From: Arthrobacter sp. N199823
Lineage (GTDB): Bacteria; Actinomycetota; Actinomycetes; Actinomycetales; Micrococcaceae
Direction of reading: 5' to 3'
Assembly (NCBI RefSeq): GCF_002929705.1
Contig: NZ_PJIN01000007.1
Span: forward strand, 124,001 to 188,000
DNA: 64,000 nt
Part shown: positions 8,664 through 17,969 of the stretch, in pieces
How the letters are laid out: each line of letters starts with the position of its first letter
How positions within the stretch are numbered: position 1 is the first letter of the stretch
Made by a program: the position numbers and the translations under genes
Notes under the pieces: model-generated
Database searches by the model: none
Seen by the model: the letters and a program-made list of their open reading frames with translations, nothing else
Told to the model about the DNA's origin: nothing

Positions 8664-9107
8664 ATGGGCACCTTTACTGAGTCCGTCACCATGGAATGTT
8701 CCCCTGACGGGGAGCCTGTGCGGATGTGGTGGCGCGGGCTGTGCCACGAAATTGTTGCCAAACCCCAGAGCTGGTATCAGCGCCGCCCGTGGTGGCAGGA
8801 CCATACGAGCCTGCGCCCGGGCGAAGGCGTGGGGTATGTGGACACTCAAATCTGGCGCTTGCAGATGGTCCGTGACGGCGAACCCGGGATCTTGACCATG
8901 GACGTGCTGCTGTACCGGCCCAGTCTGCGCTGGCGAGTCATTAAGGTTCACCCCCGGGTAGAGCGCGAAGTCACCGAAGCGGAGCCGGAATCCGAGGAGC
9001 CCGAGTTCCAGGAACCGGAGTGCCCGGAGCAGTTTCAGGAGACCGAATTATTGGCGGCGGGCACTGTGGAAAGTGAAGGCACTGCGGAGTGTGAAGACAG
9101 TGCGTAA
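8664..9107 (+). CDS. DUF6504-like protein accompanying error-prone polymerase
   Basis: A 147-residue protein. The first 85 residues carry tryptophan-rich stretches (VRMWWRGLCHEIV, WYQRRPWWQDHT, YVDTQIWRLQM, YRPSLRWRVIKVH) like the small DUF6504 proteins that sit next to imuB/dnaE2 in actinobacteria. The last 55 residues are an acidic low-complexity tail rich in Glu and Pro (EAEPESEEPEFQEPE). Start at 8664 with GGAG 7 nt ahead; an upstream TTG at 8631 is less likely. It overlaps the dnaE2 start by a few nt. The biochemical role is unknown; a part in mutasome assembly is inference. Confidence 0.6.
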   Translation: MGTFTESVTMECSPDGEPVRMWWRGLCHEIVAKPQSWYQRRPWWQDHTSLRPGEGVGYVDTQIWRLQMVRDGEPGILTMDVLLYRPSLRWRVIKVHPRVEREVTEAEPESEEPEFQEPECPEQFQETELLAAGTVESEGTAECEDSA

Positions 9108-12100
9108 CTTCATTCACCTGCATGCCGCCACGGCCTTCAGCGCGCACTATGGTGTGTCCTGGCCCGAAGATTTGGCCCAGGCGGCCGCAGCTGACGGCGC
9201 CGATGCCCTGGCCATCACCGACAGAGACGGGCTGTATGGGGCTATCAAGCATGTCAAGGCGTGCATGGCTGCCGGTATTGATCCGATCCTCGGGGTTGAT
9301 CTGGCTGTTGTAGAAGAAGGAGAGCGCGGCCCGGTAGTCACCGGAAGGGTTGTGGTGTTGGCTCATGGCGGGGCCGCCGGGCACCCTGGCGCGGGCTATG
9401 GGGCACTATGCCGGCTAATCTCTCTGGCGCACCACCAGCCCAAGCGGCCTGTGGGGCTGACACTTGAGCAGTTGGCCCAGGGCGTTGTTGACCCAGCGTC
9501 AGGCCACCCTGTGCTGACAGTGTTACTTGGTCCGCATTCTCCTGTGGGCCGGGCCATGGAAAGCCGCAAATATTTGCTTCCCCGAAGCAAATTCAGGCAG
9601 TGGCGCGAAGCCATGCCCGCAGGCTCCCTCGTGGCGGAAATTACCAGCCACTTAAACACCCCCGCAGCACCGCTGAGCACCACCCACGCTGTGCGTATGG
9701 TGAAGTTGGCGCATGAATTTGATGTGCCGGCGGTGTTGAGTAACGCCGTCCGCTATGCAGGACCCGAAGACGCCCCTGTGGCCGATGTCTTGGATGCCGC
9801 CAGAAACATTGCCCCCCTGGATCAACTGGCGGACCTGCAACCCACGGGGCAGGCATGGCTGAAAAGTTCCTCCGAGATGGAGAAAGTAGTGCGGGACATT
9901 GCGGACTACGGCGGCTACGGCACCTCCGGACTTCAGCAACTCTGGGCCAACACGGCACAACTGGCGGATAAGTGCCGTCTGGATCCGCACAAGGATCTGG
10001 GCTGGAAGCAGCCACGCACCCCGGAAAGCGATGTGCTTGGCCTGTTGCAACCCGCCCGCCAAGAACTGCAACAGCGCACAGAGTCAGCTCTTCTCCAACG
10101 CTTTACTGGGCTTTCTCCCAGCAAGCTAGAAAAAGCACGGGACAGGTTGTCGGTTGAGCTCGCCACCATCTCGAAGCTTGGCTTTGAATCGTACTTTCTC
10201 ACAGTGGCTGAGGTCTCGGAAATGATCCGCACCATGGGGGTGCGCCGAGCCGCACGAGGTTCAGGTGCGTCGTCGTTAGTCAATTACTTACTCGGGATCA
10301 GCGCCGTGGACCCCCTAGCCAACGATCTCCTCTTTGAACGGTTCCTCTCCAATGACAGGGCTACCCTGCCCGATATTGACCTAGACGTGGAAAGCGCACA
10401 GCGGCACAACGTGTACCGGGCCATCTTTGAACGCTTCGGAGCCAAGCGGGTAACCCTGATGAGTATGCAAAACAGTTACCGGGCCCGGGGCGCCGTGCGG
10501 GATGCGGGCCTGGCGTTAGGTGTTGAGAAGGGTGAGATTGATCAGATCGCCAAGCAGCTGTGGCGCTTCTCGGCCGGATCCTTCCGGGAGGCACTGGAGG
10601 AAAAGCCGGAACTGCGTGAGCTGGCAGCCCATGTAAACCAGTCCCGCTATGCCACGGAGGGGGATGATGGGCCCGCACCCCAGTTGGATCTGCTGGTGGA
10701 TATCACCCAACGGCTGGATAGTTTACCTCGGCACATCTCCATGCATCCGTGCGGAGTAATCCTGGGCGATTCCACCCTGCTGAACCGTACCCCCGTGCAG
10801 CCCAGTGGCATGGGCCTGCCCATGAGTCAGTTCGACAAGCACGACATGGACGCCATGGGCATGCTCAAGCTCGATGTCCTGGGCGTGCGCATGCAGAGCG
10901 CCATGGCCCATGCGGTGCGGGAGATCATCAAGTTGCACCCCTCACGTGAAGAGGTCGCCGCCCACGGTGGCCATGCGCCAGACGCTCCCTTTATAGGGGA
11001 GGACGGGGCCATTGACCTTGATGCCGTACCGCTCGACGACGAACCCACCTTTGAGCTGATCCGCAGCACCCACACGCTGGGGTGCTTCCAGATCGAATCG
11101 CCGGGTCAACGGGAGCTAGTAGGCAAGATGGCCCCCGCCGAGTTCAGCGACCTCGTCATTGACATTTCCCTGTTCCGCCCCGGACCCATGAAATCCAACA
11201 TGGTCAAGCCCTTTCTGGAAAGCCGGGCCGGGTTCGCCAAACCGCACTACGCCCACCCGGACCTCATCCCGGCCTTGTCGGAAACGCACGGGGTGACTGT
11301 CTTCCATGAACAGGTACTGCGCACCTTCGCCACCATGACCGACTGCACCCTCTCCCGAGCCGACGAATTCCGGCGCGGGCTGGGGAACCCCGCCGTCGAA
11401 CCGACCGTAGAACAGTACTTTAGGGACAAGGCAACGGCAAAGGGGTACACCGCCGCCGTCATTGAGGAGGTGTGGGGGACCCTGGCCGCCTTTGGAAGCT
11501 TCGGGTTCTGCAAAGCCCACGGGGCCGCCTTTGCCGTACCCACCTACCAATCGGCCTGGCTCAAGGCTCATCACCCGGCAGAATTCATGGCAGGACTCTG
11601 GGAACACGATCCTGGTATGTACCCGCGCCGCCTACTCGTCGCCGAAGCCCGGCGCATGGGCATCCCCATCCTGCCCCTGGACATCAACGCCAGCACCGGC
11701 GAGTACCACGCCGAACGCACGGATGCAGGGGACGGGACCCCCGGGGCCACTGGCGTCCGGCTGAGCCTCGCCGGGGTCTACGGACTCTCCGCCACGGAAC
11801 TCAAACGCATCCTGGCCGGCCAGCCCTACAACTCCTTGGCGGAGCTGCGCGACCGGGCCAGACTCAGCCGGCCAACCCTGAAGCGGCTCGCCCAGCTGGG
11901 CGCCCTTGACTCACTGCACCGCCAAGCCAAAAGCCACACCTCAAACACGGCTAACCGCGCAGACCTGGTAGCCCACGTCAACAGCCTGCCAGCGCACCAT
12001 GGAAGCAAACGCAAAGAACCTCTCCTCGGGCAGCTGGCACTGCCCATGGAGGATATAGAACTGGCTGCGCTCGCAGCCGAACACCCCGAGGCCGGGCTGG

Positions 12101-12636
12101 CCGAAACCGTGGCCACGGAGCTGGACCTGCTATCCCTGGATGTCAGCGGCCACCTCATGGAAAGTTATGCTCCGCTGCTGGACCGCCTCGGTGTGAGCCG
12201 CGCAGAGGCGCTCCTGGGACTGCGCAACAACAGTGAAGTTTTGGTGGCGGGGGTGCGGGTGGCCACCCAAACCCCGCCCATGAGGGGTGGAAAGCGGGTG
12301 GTGTTCATCAGCATTGACGACGGCACAGGTTGCGTGGACAGCACCTTCTTTACCGAGGCACAGGAGAAATCCGGGCCCTTGCTTTTTGGCACCCGCATGC
12401 TGCTGATTCGGGGACTGACCCGGCGCACCGGTCCCCGCGGCATCACTATCCAGGCTCTGGAGGCGTGGGACCTGCAAAATCTGCCGCCGGGCCCGGAGCG
12501 CCCGGGTTGGTTGCTGCCCCGGCAAACCGATACCATCGAAGAGGCCCACAGCAACCCCCGTATGTTGCTTGGATATGGGGCCATACATGACAAACAAGGA
12601 GTTACCAGTGCCAGTGGATTCACAGATCACCATTAA
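9100..12636 (+). CDS. dnaE2: error-prone DNA polymerase III alpha subunit (DnaE2/ImuC)
   Basis: Translesion C-family polymerase of about 1178 residues, the family's usual size. Seen: the N-terminal PHP domain ([24 protein letters not shown]), the catalytic aspartates in [10 protein letters not shown], the [11 protein letters not shown] motif, the helix-hairpin-helix region ([14 protein letters not shown]) and a C-terminal OB-fold ([14 protein letters not shown]). DnaE2 normally works with ImuB and drives damage-induced mutagenesis. The GTG at 9100 was preferred (GGAG 10 nt ahead, short lead before the PHP domain); GTG codons at 9073 and 9091 are alternatives. It overlaps the DUF6504-like gene at its start and thrS by 29 nt at its end. 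No imuB lies nearby. Confidence 0.9.
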   Translation: MRNFIHLHAATAFSAHYGVSWPEDLAQAAAADGADALAITDRDGLYGAIKHVKACMAAGIDPILGVDLAVVEEGERGPVVTGRVVVLAHGGAAGHPGAGYGALCRLISLAHHQPKRPVGLTLEQLAQGVVDPASGHPVLTVLLGPHSPVGRAMESRKYLLPRSKFRQWREAMPAGSLVAEITSHLNTPAAPLSTTHAVRMVKLAHEFDVPAVLSNAVRYAGPEDAPVADVLDAARNIAPLDQLADLQPTGQAWLKSSSEMEKVVRDIADYGGYGTSGLQQLWANTAQLADKCRLDPHKDLGWKQPRTPESDVLGLLQPARQELQQRTESALLQRFTGLSPSKLEKARDRLSVELATISKLGFESYFLTVAEVSEMIRTMGVRRAARGSGASSLVNYLLGISAVDPLANDLLFERFLSNDRATLPDIDLDVESAQRHNVYRAIFERFGAKRVTLMSMQNSYRARGAVRDAGLALGVEKGEIDQIAKQLWRFSAGSFREALEEKPELRELAAHVNQSRYATEGDDGPAPQLDLLVDITQRLDSLPRHISMHPCGVILGDSTLLNRTPVQPSGMGLPMSQFDKHDMDAMGMLKLDVLGVRMQSAMAHAVREIIKLHPSREEVAAHGGHAPDAPFIGEDGAIDLDAVPLDDEPTFELIRSTHTLGCFQIESPGQRELVGKMAPAEFSDLVIDISLFRPGPMKSNMVKPFLESRAGFAKPHYAHPDLIPALSETHGVTVFHEQVLRTFATMTDCTLSRADEFRRGLGNPAVEPTVEQYFRDKATAKGYTAAVIEEVWGTLAAFGSFGFCKAHGAAFAVPTYQSAWLKAHHPAEFMAGLWEHDPGMYPRRLLVAEARRMGIPILPLDINASTGEYHAERTDAGDGTPGATGVRLSLAGVYGLSATELKRILAGQPYNSLAELRDRARLSRPTLKRLAQLGALDSLHRQAKSHTSNTANRADLVAHVNSLPAHHGSKRKEPLLGQLALPMEDIELAALAAEHPEAGLAETVATELDLLSLDVSGHLMESYAPLLDRLGVSRAEALLGLRNNSEVLVAGVRVATQTPPMRGGKRVVFISIDDGTGCVDSTFFTEAQEKSGPLLFGTRMLLIRGLTRRTGPRGITIQALEAWDLQNLPPGPERPGWLLPRQTDTIEEAHSNPRMLLGYGAIHDKQGVTSASGFTDHH

Positions 12637-14620
12637 TGTCGACGGCGAGACGACTACGGTGGCCACAGGCACCACCGGAGCGGAGCTGTTCTTTGAACGC
12701 CGCGACGTTGTTGTCATGCGCGTCGATGAGGTTTTAAAGGATCTTGCCGCCGTATTGGAAGACGGCGCCGCTGTGGAATCGGTCACCATTGATTCCCCCG
12801 ACGGTCTGGATGTGCTCCGTCACTCCACCGCCCACGTCATGGCTCAGGCCGTTCAAGCGTTGCGCCCGGACGCCAAGCTTGGCATTGGCCCGTACATCAC
12901 CGACGGCTTCTACTTCGACTTTGATGTGGCCGAGCCCTTCACGCCCGAAGACCTGAAGACCCTTGAGAAGATGATGCTCAAGATCGTCAACCAGAACCAG
13001 AAGTTCGCTCGCCGCGTTGTCTCCGAGGACGAGGCCCGCGTGGCCATGGCCAATGAGCCGTACAAGCTGGAGCTGTTGGGCAAGAAGAACGACGACGTGG
13101 CTGACGCCGCCGAAGGCGTCAATGTCGAGGTGGGTGCTGGAGACATCACCATCTACTCCAACATTGATCGCAAGAGCGGGGAAGAAATCTGGTGCGATCT
13201 GTGCCGCGGCCCGCACCTGCCCAACACGAAGCTGATCTCCAACGCCTTTGCGCTGACCCGCACCTCCGCCGCCTACTGGCTGGGAAACCAGAAAAACCAG
13301 CAGCTGCAGCGCATCTACGGCACGGCCTGGCCCACCAAGGACGCCCTGAAGGCGTACCAGGAACGCATTGCCGAAGCCGAGCGCCGCGATCACCGCAAGC
13401 TCGGTGTGGAACTGGACCTGTTCTCCTTCCCCGACGAGTTGGGCTCGGGTCTGCCGATCTTCCACCCCAAGGGCGGCATCATCCGCAAGGAGATGGAAGA
13501 TTACTCCCGCCAGCGCCATGTGGAGGCCGGCTACGACTTTGTTTACACCCCGCACATCACCAAGGCCAACCTGTATGAGGTCTCCGGGCACCTTGACTGG
13601 TACCGCGATGGCATGTTCCCTCCCATGCATGTTGATGCCGAGCTGAACGAGGACGGCACGGTGCGCAAGCCCGGCCAGGATTACTACCTCAAGCCCATGA
13701 ACTGCCCCATGCACAACCTGGTCTTCCGCTCCCGCGGACGCTCCTACCGTGAACTGCCGTTGCGCCTGTTCGAATTCGGTTCGGTGTACCGCTACGAGAA
13801 GTCCGGCGTGGTTCATGGTCTGACGCGCGTGCGCGGCATGACCCAGGACGACGCTCACATCTATTGCACCAAAGATCAGATGAAGGAGGAGCTCACCGAG
13901 ACGCTGAACTTTGTGCTGTCTCTCCTGAAGGACTACGGCCTGGAGGACTTCTACCTGGAACTTTCCACCAAGGATCCGGAAAAGTTTGTCGGTGACGACG
14001 ACGTCTGGGAAGAAGCTACCCGCACCCTGGAAGAAGTTGCCACTGAATCCGGTCTGAAACTGGTCGCCGATCCCGGAGGAGCCGCGTTCTACGGCCCCAA
14101 GATCTCCGTGCAGGCCAAGGATGCGCTGGGCCGCACTTGGCAGATGTCCACCATCCAGCTGGACTTCAACTTGCCCGAGCGTTTTGAGCTTGAATTCCAG
14201 GCTGCCGATGGCACACGCCAGCGTCCAGTCATGATTCACCGCGCACTGTTCGGTTCCGTGGAGCGCTTCATGGGCGTGCTGACAGAGCACTACGCCGGCG
14301 CTTTCCCGGCGTGGCTGTCCCCGGTTCAGGTCGTGGCCATCCCCGTGGCTGAGGCGTTCAACGATTACATGTTCGACGTCGTCGCGCAGCTGAAGAAGGC
14401 CGGCATCCGTGCCGAGGTGGACATCTCCAGCGACCGCTTCCCGAAGAAGATCCGTACGGCCAGCAAAGACAAGATCCCGTTCGTGCTGATCGCCGGCGGT
14501 GACGACGCCGATGCCAACGCAGTGTCCTTCCGCTTCCGTGACGGCAGCCAGGACAATGGCGTGGCCGTTGAAGAGGCCGTCCGCCGCATTGTTGAAGCAG
14601 TTCGGAACCGTACGGCGTGA
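12608..14620 (+). CDS. thrS: threonyl-tRNA synthetase
   Basis: Class II synthetase of 670 residues that charges tRNA-Thr. Seen: N-terminal TGS-like segment ([16 protein letters not shown]), the editing domain with [11 protein letters not shown], the catalytic core with MNCPMHN (zinc cysteine) and FRYEKSG-like motif 2 ([19 protein letters not shown]), and the C-terminal anticodon domain. The GTG at 12608 (MPVDSQ) has AAGGAG 6 nt before it, so it was taken over an upstream ATG at 12569. The start lies inside the dnaE2 frame, so the ribosome site and probably the promoter of this essential gene are embedded in dnaE2. It overlaps the HIT gene by 4 nt. Confidence 0.93.
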   Translation: MPVDSQITINVDGETTTVATGTTGAELFFERRDVVVMRVDEVLKDLAAVLEDGAAVESVTIDSPDGLDVLRHSTAHVMAQAVQALRPDAKLGIGPYITDGFYFDFDVAEPFTPEDLKTLEKMMLKIVNQNQKFARRVVSEDEARVAMANEPYKLELLGKKNDDVADAAEGVNVEVGAGDITIYSNIDRKSGEEIWCDLCRGPHLPNTKLISNAFALTRTSAAYWLGNQKNQQLQRIYGTAWPTKDALKAYQERIAEAERRDHRKLGVELDLFSFPDELGSGLPIFHPKGGIIRKEMEDYSRQRHVEAGYDFVYTPHITKANLYEVSGHLDWYRDGMFPPMHVDAELNEDGTVRKPGQDYYLKPMNCPMHNLVFRSRGRSYRELPLRLFEFGSVYRYEKSGVVHGLTRVRGMTQDDAHIYCTKDQMKEELTETLNFVLSLLKDYGLEDFYLELSTKDPEKFVGDDDVWEEATRTLEEVATESGLKLVADPGGAAFYGPKISVQAKDALGRTWQMSTIQLDFNLPERFELEFQAADGTRQRPVMIHRALFGSVERFMGVLTEHYAGAFPAWLSPVQVVAIPVAEAFNDYMFDVVAQLKKAGIRAEVDISSDRFPKKIRTASKDKIPFVLIAGGDDADANAVSFRFRDGSQDNGVAVEEAVRRIVEAVRNRTA

Positions 14621-15195
14621 GTGAACTAGGTGGGGCGTCACAGCCCGTTGTTGTCGATGATTTTGAACTCCCCGGGGTTCCTGACGCCTTCCAACGACTG
14701 TGGACGCCCCACCGGCTCGCCTATGTCAAAGGCGGGCAGGAGCAGGTCACCGGCAAACACGACTGCCCGTTCTGCGAGGCGCCCGAACGCAGCGATGAAC
14801 AATCGCTCATTGTGCACCGCGGCGAGCTTGCTTTTGTGATCTTGAATCTGTTTCCATACAACCCGGGGCATATCTTGGTGTGCCCCTACCGGCACGTGCC
14901 CGACTACACGGACCTGACACTGGAGGAGACAGCGGAATTCGCGGCCCTCTCGCAGAAGGCGATGCGGGTGCTGCGCGCAGTCTCCAACCCCTCGGGGTTT
15001 AACCTGGGCATGAACCAGGGTGTCACAGGCGGTGCCGGTATTTCCGCGCACTTGCACCAGCATATTATTCCGCGATGGGGTGGGGACGTAAACTTCCTGC
15101 CCATCATTGCCGGCACCAAGGCCATCACCCAAACCCTCGGTGATGTCCGCGCGCAAGTGGCTGATGCCTGGAATAACACGGACCTAGGACAGTAA
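14617..15195 (+). CDS. HIT-domain protein, probable Ap4A phosphorylase
   Basis: A 192-residue histidine-triad nucleotide hydrolase/transferase. Seen: a CPFC pair near residue 50, [21 protein letters not shown], and the triad [12 protein letters not shown]. The order thrS-HIT-pgsA matches M. tuberculosis Rv2614c-Rv2613c-Rv2612c, where the HIT protein is an Ap4A phosphorylase; the same activity is inferred here. Linking Ap4A removal with an aminoacyl-tRNA synthetase makes sense because such enzymes form Ap4A as a by-product. Starts with GTG overlapping the thrS stop by 4 nt. Confidence 0.85.
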   Translation: MSELGGASQPVVVDDFELPGVPDAFQRLWTPHRLAYVKGGQEQVTGKHDCPFCEAPERSDEQSLIVHRGELAFVILNLFPYNPGHILVCPYRHVPDYTDLTLEETAEFAALSQKAMRVLRAVSNPSGFNLGMNQGVTGGAGISAHLHQHIIPRWGGDVNFLPIIAGTKAITQTLGDVRAQVADAWNNTDLGQ

Positions 15196-15821
15196 TGCTC
15201 AACAAGTATGCCCGGGCACTTTTCGCCGCTATCTTTACCCCCATCGCGGCTCTGCTGGTGCGGCTGAAGGTCTCACCCGACGCCGTGACCATCATTGGCA
15301 CCTTGGGTGTTGCTGCGGGCGCCTTGATCGGCTATCCGCTCGGCCAGCTGTTTTGGGGGACAGTGGTCATCACCGTCTTTGTGTTCTCCGACATCATTGA
15401 CGGGCTCATGGCCAGGATGATTGGTCGCAAAGGCAACTGGGGAGCTTTTCTGGACTCCACCCTTGATCGGGTGGGGGACGGGGCGGTCTTTGCCGGCATC
15501 GTGGTGTGGTTCTACACCGGTGGCAACAACCACTTCATCGCAGCCATGGCGCTGACGTGCTTGGTGCTGGGCTCCATTGTCTCCTACGCAAAGGCACGGG
15601 CCGAAGGGTTGGGCATGACCGCAAATGTCGGCATCGCCGAGCGCTCAGATCGGCTCGTAGTCGTCCTCGTGGCGACCGGGCTGGTAGGCCTCGGGATCCC
15701 CGAAGCCGTGCTCGCCGTCGTCCTTGTCCTGCTAGCCGTCGCCAGCCTGGTGACGGTGTTCCAGAGGATGGGAACGGTCCGCCGTCAGGCCATGGAGGCG
15801 GTTATCTCGAACGGACAGTAA
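15195..15821 (+). CDS. pgsA: phosphatidylinositol phosphate synthase (CDP-alcohol phosphatidyltransferase)
   Basis: A 208-residue integral membrane enzyme. Seen: the CDP-alcohol motif with its aspartates in DIIDGLMARMIGRKG and GAFLDSTLDRVGD, flanked by several hydrophobic helices. In actinobacteria the gene next to thrS-HIT (PgsA1) condenses CDP-diacylglycerol with inositol-1-phosphate. Its ATG shares the final A of the HIT stop (TAATG), so it is tightly coupled. In mycobacteria the acyltransferase and mannosyltransferase PimA genes follow; here pdxS follows directly. Confidence 0.85.
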   Translation: MLNKYARALFAAIFTPIAALLVRLKVSPDAVTIIGTLGVAAGALIGYPLGQLFWGTVVITVFVFSDIIDGLMARMIGRKGNWGAFLDSTLDRVGDGAVFAGIVVWFYTGGNNHFIAAMALTCLVLGSIVSYAKARAEGLGMTANVGIAERSDRLVVVLVATGLVGLGIPEAVLAVVLVLLAVASLVTVFQRMGTVRRQAMEAVISNGQ

Positions 15822-15834
15822 CACTTGTTTTTAT

Positions 15835-15923
15835 CCCCTCTGGGGGCCGGAATAGACTGACCGCACCCGTGAAACATGTCACGTATGCGGGTTTATGAAT
15901 TATTCCGTTCCTTCCCAGAGGGG
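15835..15923 (+). promoter_or_regulatory. inverted repeat with one arm over the pdxS ribosome site
   Basis: CCCCTCTGGG at 15835-15844 is a perfect complement of CCCAGAGGGG at 15914-15923. The right arm contains the pdxS Shine-Dalgarno (AGAGGGG) and is followed by six T. In a transcript reading through from pgsA the arms could pair, either ending transcription or hiding the ribosome site. A possible -10 (TAGACT, 15853-15858) lies between the arms; a transcript from it would lack the left arm. Confidence 0.5.
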
Positions 15924-15929
15924 TTTTTT

Positions 15930-16832
15930 GTGTCTACACCTGAGGTAACACCTGTGACCGGCAGCAGCCGGGTTAAGCGCGGCATGGCCGACATGCTCAA
16001 GGGCGGCGTCATCATGGACGTGGTCAACGTTGAGCAGGCCAAGATCGCCGAAGATGCCGGCGCCGTAGCCGTCATGGCGCTCGAGCGGGTCCCCGCCGAT
16101 ATTCGCGCACAGGGTGGCGTGTCACGCGCCAGCGATCCGGACATGATTGACGCCATCATCGCCGCGGTGTCCATCCCCGTCATGGCCAAGGCCCGCATTG
16201 GCCACTTCGTTGAGGCGCAGGTTTTAGAGTCCCTCGGCGTGGACTTCGTGGATGAGTCCGAGGTGCTGACCCCGGCCGATTACGAGCACCACATCGACAA
16301 GTGGAACTTCAAGGTTCCCTTCGTGTGTGGCGCCACCAACCTCGGTGAGGCACTGCGCCGCATCAATGAGGGCGCTGCCATGATCCGCTCCAAGGGTGAG
16401 GCGGGCACCGGTGATGTCTCCAATGCCACGGGCCACATGCGCAAGATCCGCACGCAGATCGCTCAGCTGGCAGCCCTGCCCAAGGACGAACTCTATGTTG
16501 CCGCCAAGGAATTGCAGGCCCCGTACGAGCTCGTCAAGGAGGTTGCCGAGGCCGGCAAGCTCCCCGTGGTGCTCTTCACCGCTGGCGGCATTGCAACACC
16601 CGCTGACGCGGCCATGATGATGCAGCTCGGCGCCGACGGCGTGTTTGTTGGCTCCGGCATCTTCAAGTCCGGCAACCCGGCCCAGCGCGCGGCAGCCGTG
16701 GTCAAGGCCACCACGTTCTTCGACGATGCCTCCGTCATTGCTAATGTCTCCCGCGGACTGGGCGAAGCCATGGTGGGCATCAACGTGGCCGACATCCCCG
16801 AGCCGCACCGTCTGGCCGAGCGCGGCTGGTAG
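15930..16832 (+). CDS. pdxS: pyridoxal 5'-phosphate synthase subunit PdxS
   Basis: Synthase subunit of the DXP-independent vitamin B6 route; it makes PLP from ribose 5-phosphate, glyceraldehyde 3-phosphate and ammonia supplied by PdxT. About 300 residues, usual length. Seen: [18 protein letters not shown] at the start, [10 protein letters not shown], the active-site lysine in [10 protein letters not shown], and [16 protein letters not shown], then [10 protein letters not shown] near the end. Start GTG at 15930 (MSTPEV) with GAGGGG 6 nt before; in-frame ATGs upstream are unlikely. Its glutaminase partner pdxT is not adjacent but 6.7 kb downstream. Confidence 0.95.
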   Translation: MSTPEVTPVTGSSRVKRGMADMLKGGVIMDVVNVEQAKIAEDAGAVAVMALERVPADIRAQGGVSRASDPDMIDAIIAAVSIPVMAKARIGHFVEAQVLESLGVDFVDESEVLTPADYEHHIDKWNFKVPFVCGATNLGEALRRINEGAAMIRSKGEAGTGDVSNATGHMRKIRTQIAQLAALPKDELYVAAKELQAPYELVKEVAEAGKLPVVLFTAGGIATPADAAMMMQLGADGVFVGSGIFKSGNPAQRAAAVVKATTFFDDASVIANVSRGLGEAMVGINVADIPEPHRLAERGW

Positions 16833-16838
16833 CCCCTC

Positions 16839-16902
16839 CAACGCCGCATCACTTTACGGCGTGTTTTTCGCGACGCTACATCACTTTACGGCGCCGCCGG
16901 CG
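16839..16902 (+). repeat. two tandem 32-bp repeat units after pdxS
   Basis: Units begin at 16839 and 16871, exactly 32 nt apart. The conserved core is CAACGCYGCATCACYTT followed by a G/C-rich part. The first unit can fold ACGCCG against CGGCGT around a 10-nt loop and is followed by GTTTTT, so it resembles a weak terminator of pdxS. The first unit starts 6 nt after the pdxS stop and has the same direction as the gene. See also 17899-17962 and 57634-57729. Confidence 0.8.
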
Positions 16903-16904
16903 TG

Positions 16905-16944
16905 CAAACGGTTGAGGGAGATTCTTTTCTCCCTCAACCGTTTG
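16905..16944 (+). terminator. strong hairpin after pdxS
   Basis: A perfect 16-bp stem (left arm 16905-16920, right arm 16929-16944) with the 8-nt loop ATTCTTTT. A T-rich tail is weak (GTGTTCC), so it may act as a factor-assisted terminator or 3' stabiliser for pdxS. It ends 33 nt before the next start codon. Confidence 0.65.
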
Positions 16945-16977
16945 TGTTCCTGGCTCCTCCCAGCCAAGATTGACACC

Positions 16978-17883
16978 ATGACGCTGCCCTTCGCCGGCCT
17001 TCTGGCCTACCCCATCACGCCCCTGAGGGACGACGACGAACTCGACTTAGCGTCTCTCGCTCACCTCGTGCGCAACGCGTCTTTCGCGGGCATATCAGGG
17101 GTGAGCGTGCTCGCCACTTCTGGTGCGGGGGTGACTTTTGACAGGGGTGAACGGCAAGCAGTAGTGCAAACTGCCGTGGAGTCAGCAGCCATGGTAGGTA
17201 CCTCGGAAGGTTTGCGGGAATCCACCATGCCCGTGTATGCGGCGGTGAGCGCCCCGTCCACACTCGAGGTGGTACGCCTGGCGCAGGATGCGCAGAGTGC
17301 TGGAGCCTCCGGTCTACTGCTAGCCCCGTTTTCCTATTTGCCGCTTTCGGATACGGAAGTTCGTGCACTATTCCTGGCAGTCTCCGAAGCAACAACCCTG
17401 CCGATATGCTTTTACAACAAACCTATGCAGACGCACTTTGATGTCAGCCCCGTAACCCTTGCCTATTTGGCAAGCAATACCCACCTACGCGCGGTTAAGG
17501 ACACCATGCGGCGCGAGGATGTCGTGGGCCGTGTTGGCGAGCTCAGGGCGGCCGTCGGGCCGGACTTTTCCATCGGACTCAGCTCCGATGTGCAGTTGCT
17601 GGACGAACGCCCAGATGTTGATGCCTGGCACAGTGGCCTGGCAGGGATGCTGCCGGGCGAGTACATCAACGTGTGGCGACTCGCCCAGGCAGGGGCGCCG
17701 CAGGGTGCCAGCCTGGCGCGGTTGCAGGCCATCGCGCACGCCCTGGCTGGCATGACTCACCCCATCGGCGCACTCCACGCCCTGTCCAACGTCATCGGTG
17801 TTCCGACGGCTGCGCCCCGGGGACCCTTTGCCGCCGCCACTCTGGAGGAAACCTGGCAGCTAAGCGCCGCAACTTACGGCTAG
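16978..17883 (+). CDS. dihydrodipicolinate synthase (DapA) family aldolase
   Basis: A 301-residue class I aldolase of the DapA/NAL family. Seen: GLLAYPITPLRDD at the start, ATSGAGVTFDRGER in place of the GTTGE motif, the tyrosine in CFYNKPMQTHF, and the Schiff-base lysine in LRAVKDTMRRED. The non-canonical GTTGE segment and isolated position argue against the lysine-pathway DapA; it may cleave or form a sugar-acid or keto-acid, not readable here. The ATG at 16978 is preceded by CAAGAT (16965-16970) and no ribosome site, so it may be leaderless. It is enclosed by two inverted 32-bp repeat arrays. Confidence 0.78.
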   Translation: MTLPFAGLLAYPITPLRDDDELDLASLAHLVRNASFAGISGVSVLATSGAGVTFDRGERQAVVQTAVESAAMVGTSEGLRESTMPVYAAVSAPSTLEVVRLAQDAQSAGASGLLLAPFSYLPLSDTEVRALFLAVSEATTLPICFYNKPMQTHFDVSPVTLAYLASNTHLRAVKDTMRREDVVGRVGELRAAVGPDFSIGLSSDVQLLDERPDVDAWHSGLAGMLPGEYINVWRLAQAGAPQGASLARLQAIAHALAGMTHPIGALHALSNVIGVPTAAPRGPFAAATLEETWQLSAATYG

Positions 17884-17898
17884 CCAGCTGCGCGAGCG

Positions 17899-17962
17899 TC
17901 GGGAATGGGCCGTAAAGTGATGCGGCGTTGCTGATAAACGGCCGTAAAGTGGTGCGGCGTTG
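17899..17962 (-). repeat. two tandem 32-bp repeat units after the acetyltransferase
   Basis: Read on the minus strand, units start at 17962 and 17930, again 32 nt apart, with cores CAACGCCGCACCACTTTACGG and CAACGCCGCATCACTTTACGG. The array starts 7 nt after the stop codon of the minus-strand acetyltransferase and has that gene's direction, so it is inverted relative to the array at 16839-16902. It shows the same core as the arrays after pdxS and after the gene at 57127. Confidence 0.8.
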
Positions 17963-17969
17963 CAGGGGG

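Noticed and set aside
12734..14641. Minus-strand open frame of 635 codons
   Set aside because: Exactly antisense to thrS with no family features; typical of GC-rich codon bias in the opposite frame.
15876..15929. N-terminal extension of pdxS from ATG 15876
   Set aside because: The extension would run through the ribosome site and T-run, and PdxS proteins start close to the GTG at 15930.
16839..17962. Insertion sequence around the DapA-like gene
   Set aside because: No transposase, and the repeat arrays are better explained by their fixed position after each upstream stop codon; target-site duplications were not seen.
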